A DNA stretch of 64,000 bases from an uncultured Methylopila sp. (GTDB taxonomy: Bacteria; Pseudomonadota; Alphaproteobacteria; Rhizobiales; Methylopilaceae). Position 1 is the stretch's first letter, and each line of letters starts with the position of its first letter. The translations under genes and the position numbers were made by a program. Where the stretch lies: NCBI GenBank assembly GCA_902168115.1, contig CABHPB010000009.1, positions 1-64,000 on the forward strand. Reading direction: 5' to 3'. The notes below the pieces were generated by a model. That model saw nothing but the letters and a program-made list of their open reading frames with translations, had not been told where the DNA came from and searched no databases. Below, piece after piece: positions 58,237-64,000 of this stretch.

Positions 58237-58839
58237 ATGTCCGACGATCCGAAGACGCTGCTGGAACTCGCCGGCGCAAATCCCCAGCCTGCCTCGCTGA
58301 AGGACGCCGTCCTCGTCGTGATCGACGCCCAGAACGAATATGTCGCCGGGCCGATCGCGCTGCCGGGCGTCGGTCCCGCGCTCGGGGCGATCGCCGACCT
58401 TCTGGCGCAGGCGCGCGCGGCGGGAACGCCGGTCGTCCACCTCGCCCATCGCGCCCCGGCCGGCGTCTTCGTCGAAGGCACCGAGGGCGCCGAGATCGCG
58501 CCGCAGGCCGCCCCCAAGGACGGCGAGCAGGTCTTCAAGAAGGAGCTTCCGAACGGCTTCACCAATCCGGATTTCAAGCCGGCGCTCGAGAAGTTCGGCC
58601 GCAGGAACCTGATCCTGACCGGCTTCATGACGCATATGTGCGTCGACTCGACCGCCCGCGCCGCCGTCGACCTCGGCTACGGCGTCACGATCGTCGAGAA
58701 CGCGACCGCGAGCCGCCCGCTGCCCGGCGCCGTCGGCAAGAAGGCCCGGTCGGCGCAGGAGGTCCATGACGGCGCGCTGTCGAATCTCGCCGACCTGTTC
58801 GCGGTCGTCGTGCCGGACGCGACCGCGCTCGGCCGCTGA
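58237..58839 (+). CDS. Isochorismatase-family cysteine hydrolase
   Basis: A 200-residue alpha/beta hydrolase with the catalytic set Asp30 (VVIDAQNEY), a Lys in the 101-102 region (VFKKELPN) and Cys135 (GFMTHMCVDST). Possible substrates include N-carbamoyl compounds, nicotinamide or isochorismate; sequence alone does not choose. It is a single gene with AAAGGAG about 10 bases upstream. Confidence 0.88.
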   Translation: MSDDPKTLLELAGANPQPASLKDAVLVVIDAQNEYVAGPIALPGVGPALGAIADLLAQARAAGTPVVHLAHRAPAGVFVEGTEGAEIAPQAAPKDGEQVFKKELPNGFTNPDFKPALEKFGRRNLILTGFMTHMCVDSTARAAVDLGYGVTIVENATASRPLPGAVGKKARSAQEVHDGALSNLADLFAVVVPDATALGR

Positions 58840-58846
58840 GGGCGCG

Positions 58847-59350
58847 TCAGAGCCAGGCGCGCCGGGCCGCGCCCTCCGCCGAGTCCTGCGCGCCGGCGAC
58901 GAGCGAGCGCCACAGCAGCCGGTTGGGATCGACCGGCCCCGGCAGGGCCACGCGACCGTCCGGAATGCGGGCGAAGCCGACGCGCGCATAGTAGGGCTCG
59001 TCGCCGACCAGCATCACAAGGCCATGCCCACCGCGCACGGCCGCCTCGAGCGAGGCGCCCAGCAGCGCCTCGCCGATGCCCCGGCTGCGGAAGGCCGGGT
59101 CGACCACCAGCGGCCCAAGCAGCAGAGCGGGAGTCTGGCCGATCTTGATCGGCGACATCCGGTTCGAGCCGACGAGGAACGTGCCCACCCGCGCGACGAA
59201 GGACAGCTCCGCGATCGGCGGCACGCCCTCGCGCAGCCGGTAGGCGGTGCGGGCATAGCGGCCGGGGCCGAAGGCGCGCTCCTGCAGCCGCTCGATCGCG
59301 GGCGCGTCGTCGGGCTGTTCGTGGAGGATGGCGAGCGGAAGGGAGGTCAT
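58847..59350 (-). CDS. GNAT-family N-acetyltransferase
   Basis: A 167-residue acetyltransferase. The acetyl-CoA pyrophosphate loop is RSRGIGEALL, following LLGPLVVDPAFR, and the C-terminal motif reads DEPYYARVGFARIP. The N-terminal pattern DDAPAIERLQERAFGPGRYA resembles YhbS-type acetyltransferases. Substrate unknown. It converges with the isochorismatase gene, 7 bp apart. Confidence 0.88.
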   Translation of the reverse strand: MTSLPLAILHEQPDDAPAIERLQERAFGPGRYARTAYRLREGVPPIAELSFVARVGTFLVGSNRMSPIKIGQTPALLLGPLVVDPAFRSRGIGEALLGASLEAAVRGGHGLVMLVGDEPYYARVGFARIPDGRVALPGPVDPNRLLWRSLVAGAQDSAEGAARRAWL

Positions 59351-59650
59351 AGAACGCGCCGACGGTCGGAAGGGACGGAAGACAGGGCCGACCCCGTGCG
59401 CCAGGCGCTACGGTTCAGCCGTTCGGCGCGAAAGCGCGCCGCGCGGGGCGTCGTCGGAGAAGGAAGAGCGCGTCGTTCGTCATGACGGCGCGGCGCATAT
59501 CACGCGCCGGCCCGCCGCGCCAGCGCGACAACGTTTTGCGGGGGCGCAGTCGCCCGGCTGCGCCGGCGAGCTTGACCGGGCGCTCCGCCGGAAGGGATGG
59601 ATGCGAAAGCCCGGCCGCGGACGGCCGGCGCGTTGAGTGGAGATCGCGTG
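59351..59650. other. Gap without recognised features
   Basis: A GC-rich stretch between the divergent GNAT and glutathionyl-hydroquinone reductase genes. It probably holds the promoters of both, but I see no consensus boxes, palindromes or small ORFs I can support. Confidence 0.5.
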
Positions 59651-60631
59651 ATGGGACTGCTCGTCGAAGGGCGCTGGCAGGACAAGTGGTACGACACCTC
59701 GAAGTCCGGCGGGCGGTTCGAGCGGCAGGCCTCGCAGTTCCGCAACTGGGTGACGGCCGACGGCGCGCCCGGGCCCTCGGGCGACGGCAGCTTCAAGGCG
59801 GAGGCCGGGCGCTACTGCCTTTATGTCTCGCTCGCCTGCCCTTGGGCGCACCGCACGCTGGTCTTCCGCAGGCTGAAAGAGCTCGAGGACCTGATCGACG
59901 TCATCGTCGTCGATCCGCGCATGGGCGAGGACGGCTGGGTCTTCGGCGCGTTTCCGGGCGCGACGCCGGACCACGTCAACGGCGCGAAGAGGCTCTACGA
60001 GGTCTACCTCAAGGCCGCTCCCGACGCGACGACCCGGGTCACGGTTCCGGTGCTCTGGGACAAGGCTCGCTCGACGATCGTCTCGAACGAATCCGCCGAG
60101 ATCATCCGCATGTTCAACACGGCCTTTGACGGCCTGACCGGAAACGCCGACGACTTCTATCCGGCGCCGATCCGGAGCGAGATCGACGCGGTGAACGCGC
60201 GCGTCTACGAGCGCGTCAACAACGGCGTCTATCGCGCCGGCTTCGCAACGTCGCAGGAGGCCTACGAAGAGGCCTTTCTCGCCCTGTTCGAGGAGCTCGA
60301 CGCGCTCGACGCGCGGCTCGCCGACCGCCGATTCCTGATGGGCCCGCAGCTGACGGAAGCGGACGTGCGGCTGTTCACGACGCTGGTGCGCTTCGACCCG
60401 GTCTATGTCGGCCACTTCAAGTGCAACCGCCGGCGGATCGCCGACTATCCGAACCTGTCGGGCTACCTGCGCGACCTCCACCAGCGGCCGCAGTTCCGAG
60501 AGACGGTCGATTTCGCGCACATCAAGACGCATTATTACTGGTCGCACCACATGATCAATCCGACCCGCGTCGTGCCCCTCGGCCCGGCGCTGGACCTCGA
60601 CGCGCCCCACGATCGCGACCGGCTGGGATAG
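59651..60631 (+). CDS. Glutathionyl-hydroquinone reductase
   Basis: A 326-residue omega-like glutathione transferase that reduces glutathionyl-hydroquinones in the cytosol. The catalytic Cys63 sits in CPWAHRTL. Family segments are RYCLYVSLA, VPVLWDKARSTIVSNESAEI and FDPVYVGHFKCN. ATG at 59651 follows GGAG and begins the usual N-terminus MGLLVEGRWQD. It may complement azoR in quinone detoxification, though 56 kb away. Confidence 0.93.
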   Translation: MGLLVEGRWQDKWYDTSKSGGRFERQASQFRNWVTADGAPGPSGDGSFKAEAGRYCLYVSLACPWAHRTLVFRRLKELEDLIDVIVVDPRMGEDGWVFGAFPGATPDHVNGAKRLYEVYLKAAPDATTRVTVPVLWDKARSTIVSNESAEIIRMFNTAFDGLTGNADDFYPAPIRSEIDAVNARVYERVNNGVYRAGFATSQEAYEEAFLALFEELDALDARLADRRFLMGPQLTEADVRLFTTLVRFDPVYVGHFKCNRRRIADYPNLSGYLRDLHQRPQFRETVDFAHIKTHYYWSHHMINPTRVVPLGPALDLDAPHDRDRLG

Positions 60632-60638
60632 CGCCCGC

Positions 60639-61787
60639 TCAGGGCAGCCGCGCCGCGGCGATGCGCGCGAGGTCGACGGCCCGGCGGCGCGCGTCGGCGT
60701 AGAGCGCCTGGTCGCGTTCGCCGCCCGTCACCTTCACCTCGATCGCGATCAGACCCTTTCGGACGCTGACGCGGTTATAGTTGTCGACGCCGGCCTCGTC
60801 GCCGAGCCCGTCGACCGGCGACAGCGGCCCCAGGACCCTGGTCGAGACGTCGTAGAACTTCTTCGACAGCTCCGGCGTCGCCGCCACGTTCTTCACGGCG
60901 ACCTGCGCCTGCTGGAAGGTCGCCTTGCCGGCGGCCTCGGCCGGCTTGCGGACGACGTCGTACTGGCAGCCGATTGGCTTCGGCAGCGGCTCCTCGCGCG
61001 TCTCGCGGCTCTCGAGGCGGATGCGGCCGGTCGTGGCGCGCGGCGGCTTGACGGTCGCGTCGATGAACACCGCACGCATGTCCTCGCCCGTCACGAGCGC
61101 GCAGGCGTCGGGCCAGGCCTCGACGCCCGCGACCGCGCGCTTGCGTGTGTCCGGCGGCACGGCCGTCGCCGCGTTGCGCGCGACCGCCTCCCTGCGATCG
61201 ACCATGCCGACGCCTTCCTGCCAGCGCGACGCCGCCTGAGCGGCGAGCGCTTCGGCGTTGCGCCGCGTGTCGTCGGCGTGGATGTCGGCTGAGACGACGA
61301 AGATCAGGTCGCCCTTGCGCGCCGTCACCGCCACGGCGCCGGAACGCGTCTCGGCGAAGGCCTCGTCGCCGACGCCCGGCGCGGGCTCGACCTTGAGCGT
61401 GATCTTCGGATCGGCTGCGATCTTCTGCTTCATGTCGCGCATCGAGGCGAAGGTCTCGGCTGCGTCCCCCGGCTTGTCGCCTCCGAACTTCACGACGGTG
61501 AGCGAGAAGAAGCGCGCGACGGTCGCCTGCGAGGTCGCGCTCGGCAGCCTCGCCGAATACATGCAGTTCTCGGCATACTGGGGCCCACGGGCGATCGGGC
61601 TGAGCGTCGGCCCCTTCGAGACGACGGGACTGCCGGGATAGAGCGCCTCGACGTCGGGCTGCGGCATCAGATAGCAGGCGTCCGGCATGATGGGACGCGT
61701 GCCGGAGAGATCCTGGGCGAAGGCGTTCGTGGGCGCTGCGGCGAGGACGATGCACAGCGCCGTCGCTGTCCGGCGGTTCGGTCGCAT
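60639..61787 (-). CDS. Secreted protein with duplicated DACxL domain
   Basis: A 382-residue exported protein; signal peptide to about residue 25 (AAAPTNAFAQ). Two similar halves begin with MPDACYLMPQPDVEALY (about 34) and WPDACALVTGEDMRAVF (about 225), and each contains a later Cys before Tyr (NCMYSAR, GCQYDV). The pattern resembles DUF3558-type lipoproteins of actinobacteria, but the relation is tentative. No ribosome site is clear at ATG 61787; the longer upstream frame is not convincing. Confidence 0.6.
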   Translation of the reverse strand: MRPNRRTATALCIVLAAAPTNAFAQDLSGTRPIMPDACYLMPQPDVEALYPGSPVVSKGPTLSPIARGPQYAENCMYSARLPSATSQATVARFFSLTVVKFGGDKPGDAAETFASMRDMKQKIAADPKITLKVEPAPGVGDEAFAETRSGAVAVTARKGDLIFVVSADIHADDTRRNAEALAAQAASRWQEGVGMVDRREAVARNAATAVPPDTRKRAVAGVEAWPDACALVTGEDMRAVFIDATVKPPRATTGRIRLESRETREEPLPKPIGCQYDVVRKPAEAAGKATFQQAQVAVKNVAATPELSKKFYDVSTRVLGPLSPVDGLGDEAGVDNYNRVSVRKGLIAIEVKVTGGERDQALYADARRRAVDLARIAAARLP

Positions 61788-61929
61788 TTTTGACGGTCCG
61801 GGATTTCGTGAGGTGGATCGAAAGCGCCGGCCGCCGACGGAAAGTCGCTGGGTCGCAACGCGATGGAAGCAGTTCACGCGGTCAGACCATCGCCGCCGGA
61901 ACGCCTCGGGGCAAGCCCGAAAGCCGCCC

Positions 61930-62397
61930 TCACCAGCGGCCGTCCGCCTCCGCCCCCTCCAGGGCCTCGGCCAGCCGGCGGCGCGTCGCGGGCGTCGCGC
62001 CCTCCGGGAGCGCATCGGGCGCGAACCAGCCGATTTCGGCGATCTCGCTGTTCGGCTTCGGCTGCGGCCCCTTCGAAAAGCGCTCGAAGCGGAACAGCGC
62101 GACATGGTCGCGGCCGCCGAAGGCGACGTTGAAATGGAGACCGAGCAGCGACGGCCGTCCCTCGGCGACGACGCCCGCCTCTTCGACAAGCTCGCGGATC
62201 GCGGCGGCCTCCGCCGTCTCGCCGATCTCGACCCCGCCGCCCGGCAGATGCCAGCCGCTCGTATAGGCGTGCCGGACCAGCAGCACGCGCCCGTCGGCAT
62301 CGATAGCGAGCGCCCGCACGCCGAGTGTCATGCCCTTGGTCGAGCGCGTCCAGCGCGCCCGCGCCGCACGGAAGACTCTCGTCCTTAACCTCGCCAT
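61930..62397 (-). CDS. Nudix hydrolase
   Basis: A 155-residue Nudix enzyme. The Nudix box runs from Gly54 to Val76 with the pattern G-x5-E-x7-R-E-x2-E-E-x-G, complete here ([20 protein letters not shown] in part). It hydrolyses a nucleoside diphosphate linked to another moiety; the substrate cannot be told. ATG at 62397 is preceded by GGGAG. The longer frame on this strand is a shadow. Confidence 0.9.
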   Translation of the reverse strand: MARLRTRVFRAARARWTRSTKGMTLGVRALAIDADGRVLLVRHAYTSGWHLPGGGVEIGETAEAAAIRELVEEAGVVAEGRPSLLGLHFNVAFGGRDHVALFRFERFSKGPQPKPNSEIAEIGWFAPDALPEGATPATRRRLAEALEGAEADGRW

Positions 62398-62569
62398 GCG
62401 GAGGGATCTCCCGGATTTCGAACGACTGTGGTAGAGACCCCGCGCGAATTCGCATAGCGGCCGGGCCTTTCGACAGGCTCGACGGCCTCTTCGCGGATCG
62501 CCACATCTGCCCGGCGGACAGGCCGAGCGCCCGGCGCGGGCGCGGCCTCCGCTCATTTCGAGGACCATC

Positions 62570-62695
62570 ATGTTCTGGCTGTTTTCGCTCCGCTCCGGCG
62601 CGCTTTCGCGCCTGGCGGCCCTTTCCAACGCGAGCGCGCGCCGTGCGCCGTCCGGAGCCGCGATCGCCGCGCTCCTGACCTTCTCGCGCGACTGA
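62570..62695 (+). CDS. Possible 41-residue small protein
   Basis: A short frame, [20 protein letters not shown] and 21 further residues ending LLTFSRD, with AGGA six bases before the ATG and a strong terminator about 37 bp after the stop. It is Ala/Ser/Arg-rich, with hydrophobic ends. The frame is too short for codon statistics and could be a leader peptide or chance. In the rest of the stretch from 62398 to 62824 I see no other feature apart from the terminator. Confidence 0.35.
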   Translation: MFWLFSLRSGALSRLAALSNASARRAPSGAAIAALLTFSRD

Positions 62696-62731
62696 GGTCC
62701 GTGCTTTAAGGGACGGAGCGCTTTGACCGAG

Positions 62732-62770
62732 ACGCCGGCCGCGGACTTCCGCGCGCCGGCGTTTTCTTTT
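62732..62770 (+). terminator. Rho-independent terminator
   Basis: Arms ACGCCGGCCGCGG and CCGCGCGCCGGCGT pair with one bulge, followed by TTTCTTTT. It faces the plus strand and lies about 55 bp before the metallophosphoesterase gene, with no annotated gene in front of it except the possible 41-residue frame. Confidence 0.85.
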
Positions 62771-62824
62771 CCGGCCTCGCCGCGACATGGGCGATTCGGC
62801 AGTATGCGGCTATAACGCCGCCCG

Positions 62825-63706
62825 ATGACCGTCGTCGCCCATCTCTCCGACCCCCATCTCGGCCCCCTGCCCTCGTTCAGCGCCTTCGACCTGATGTCGA
62901 AGCGCGGGCTCGGCGCGATCAACTACATGCGCCGTCGCCGCCGCTGGCACGACATGCAGGTGCTCGACATGATCGTCGCCGACATCGTCGACGAGGCGCC
63001 GGACGCCGTCGCGGTGACGGGCGATCTCACCAATCTCGGCCTCGAAGGCGAGTTCCTGCCGGCCGCGCTGTTCCTCGGCCGGCTCGGGCCGCCGGAAAAG
63101 GTCGCGGCGATTCCCGGCAATCACGACGCCTATGTCCGCAAGGTCTCCGGCGCTCCGGCCCGGGTGTGGGGCGCGCATATGTCCGGCGACGACGGCCGCG
63201 TCGGCTTTCCTTACGTGCGCCGCCATGGGCTCGTGGCGCTGATCGGCCTGTCGTCGGCGGTGGCGACCTATCCGCTCGCGGCGACCGGCGAGGTCGGCGC
63301 GATCCAGCGCGACGCGCTCGGGCCGCTGCTCCGGTCGCTGAAGGACGAGGGGCTGTTCCGCATCGTGATGGTGCACCATCCGGTCGCCGAGGACGGCACG
63401 CCCTGGCTGCGGCGCCTGCGGGACGCCGCGGAGCTGCGCGAGATCATCGCGCGCGAGGGCGCCGAGCTCGTCCTGCACGGCCACAACCACGAGCCGGCGC
63501 GCGCGGAGATCGCGGGACCCGACAGGCCGACGCCGGTTGTCGCCGTGCCGTCCTGCTCGACGGGCCTGCTCAGCCACGAGCCGCTGGCGGCCTACAACCT
63601 CTATCACGTGACGGGAGAGTCCGGCGCCTGGGCCTGCGAGGGCGTGACGCGCGGTTTTACGCGCGATGGCGAGATCGCGGAGACGGACCGATTCCAGCTG
63701 GCGTGA
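62825..63706 (+). CDS. Calcineurin-like metallophosphoesterase
   Basis: A 293-residue two-metal phosphoesterase. All five motifs are visible: LSDPHLG (D9, H11), TGDLTN, PGNHD, MVHHP and HGHNHEPA. This set occurs in cyclic-nucleotide phosphodiesterases such as CpdA and in other phosphatases, so the substrate is open. The protein is cytosolic and shares no operon with the preceding genes. Confidence 0.9.
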   Translation: MTVVAHLSDPHLGPLPSFSAFDLMSKRGLGAINYMRRRRRWHDMQVLDMIVADIVDEAPDAVAVTGDLTNLGLEGEFLPAALFLGRLGPPEKVAAIPGNHDAYVRKVSGAPARVWGAHMSGDDGRVGFPYVRRHGLVALIGLSSAVATYPLAATGEVGAIQRDALGPLLRSLKDEGLFRIVMVHHPVAEDGTPWLRRLRDAAELREIIAREGAELVLHGHNHEPARAEIAGPDRPTPVVAVPSCSTGLLSHEPLAAYNLYHVTGESGAWACEGVTRGFTRDGEIAETDRFQLA

Positions 63707-63714
63707 CGTTCATC

Positions 63715-63911
63715 CCTTCTCCCCTAGCAACTCGGCTTTTGCCGAGTTGCGCACTCAAAATGCCTGAAGTCGGAAACATCCGACTTCAGCTGGGAGAAGG
63801 TGGCCGGAGCGAAGCGGAGGTCGGATGAGGGGGCGGCTCCGCTTGGCGGGCCAGTCCAGCCTTATCCTGAAGCGCCCCCTCACCCTTACCCTCTCCCGCG
63901 AGGGGAGAGGG
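63715..63911. repeat. Composite REP element with nested hairpins
   Basis: Outer arms CCTTCTCCC (63715-63723) and GGGAGAAGG (63792-63800) enclose two perfect 10-bp hairpins: GCAACTCGGC/GCCGAGTTGC with TTTT loop (63727-63750) and TGAAGTCGGA/TCCGACTTCA with AACA loop (63765-63788). A further palindrome CCCTCTCCC/GGGAGAGGG is at 63889-63911. REP-type mosaics of this sort are common in Hyphomicrobiales. Confidence 0.75.
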
Positions 63912-63939
63912 GGATCGGAGGCGTCGCGCCAGCTGCTCT

Positions 63940-64000
63940 TCAGAGCGGGATGAGCCCCTTCGCCACCGCCATGATGGCGGCGATCACCACGACGCCGCCG
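63940..64000 (-). CDS. 3' end of a truncated gene
   Basis: The minus strand has an open frame from the window edge to a stop at 63942-63940; 19 residues are visible, ending IMAVAKGLIPL, hydrophobic and suggestive of a membrane helix near the C-terminus. The 5' part lies outside the window. The family cannot be told. Confidence 0.4.
   Translation of the reverse strand, partial: GGVVVIAAIMAVAKGLIPL

Overview
The window looks like the chromosome of a GC-rich alphaproteobacterium, most likely of the order Hyphomicrobiales (Rhizobiales). The reasons are the gene-transfer-agent-type terminase, a division and cell-wall (dcw) cluster in alphaproteobacterial order with ftsZ, bamD, recN and ligA at its end, a class A RNase P RNA, promoters resembling those of the general stress sigma factor EcfG, and dispersed REP-type palindromes. 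Family and genus cannot be fixed from sequence alone. The first 57 bases are not genomic: they are an Illumina Nextera adapter with an i7 index.

Region 1 (0-10 kb): the left edge of a gene transfer agent or prophage cluster (small and large terminase), a small secreted protein, an HxlR-type regulator divergent from azoreductase azoR, three tandem paralogous secreted proteins, an MHS-type MFS transporter, a DsbA-like oxidoreductase with a SnoaL-like protein, and an ion channel with a zinc-ribbon tail. Region 2 (10-22.6 kb): a PAS/mini-chemoreceptor, a membrane-anchored methyltransferase, a DegP-like protease, phosphoglycolate phosphatase, trehalose-phosphate synthase otsA behind an EcfG-type promoter, tRNA-Val(CAC), a stress-type secreted peptide, moaA with a DUF971 gene, and a TRAP permease pair without its binding protein.

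Region 3 (22.6-49.1 kb), all on the minus strand except one gene, is the dcw cluster. In transcription order it reads mraZ-rsmH-ftsL-ftsI-murE-murF-mraY-murD-(serine hydrolase, opposite strand)-ftsW-murG-murC-murB-ddl-ftsQ-ftsA-ftsZ-bamD-recN-(cysteine-rich ferredoxin-like gene)-ligA. Many neighbours overlap by 4 bp, several with TTG or GTG starts, which suggests translational coupling. lpxC, usual between ftsZ and bamD, is absent. Two copies of a long inverted repeat sit at murB/ddl and mraY/murD. Upstream of mraZ lie three TGGG repeats at exact 10-bp spacing (a candidate MraZ box), an inverted pair of DnaA boxes, and then rnpB.

Region 4 (50-64 kb): a lytic transglycosylase, an amidase and a DjlA-like protein (envelope functions beside dcw), a fused 5-oxoprolinase overlapping panB, an extensin-like lipoprotein, an isochorismatase-family hydrolase, a GNAT enzyme, a glutathionyl-hydroquinone reductase, a secreted protein with an internal duplication, a Nudix hydrolase, a possible 41-residue small protein with its own terminator, a metallophosphoesterase, and a composite REP element before a gene cut by the window edge.

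The most promising items for follow-up are the triplicated secreted family with a possible fold-switching leader in front of its first copy, the regulatory module between rnpB and mraZ, the membrane-methyltransferase fusion, and the alterations of the dcw cluster.
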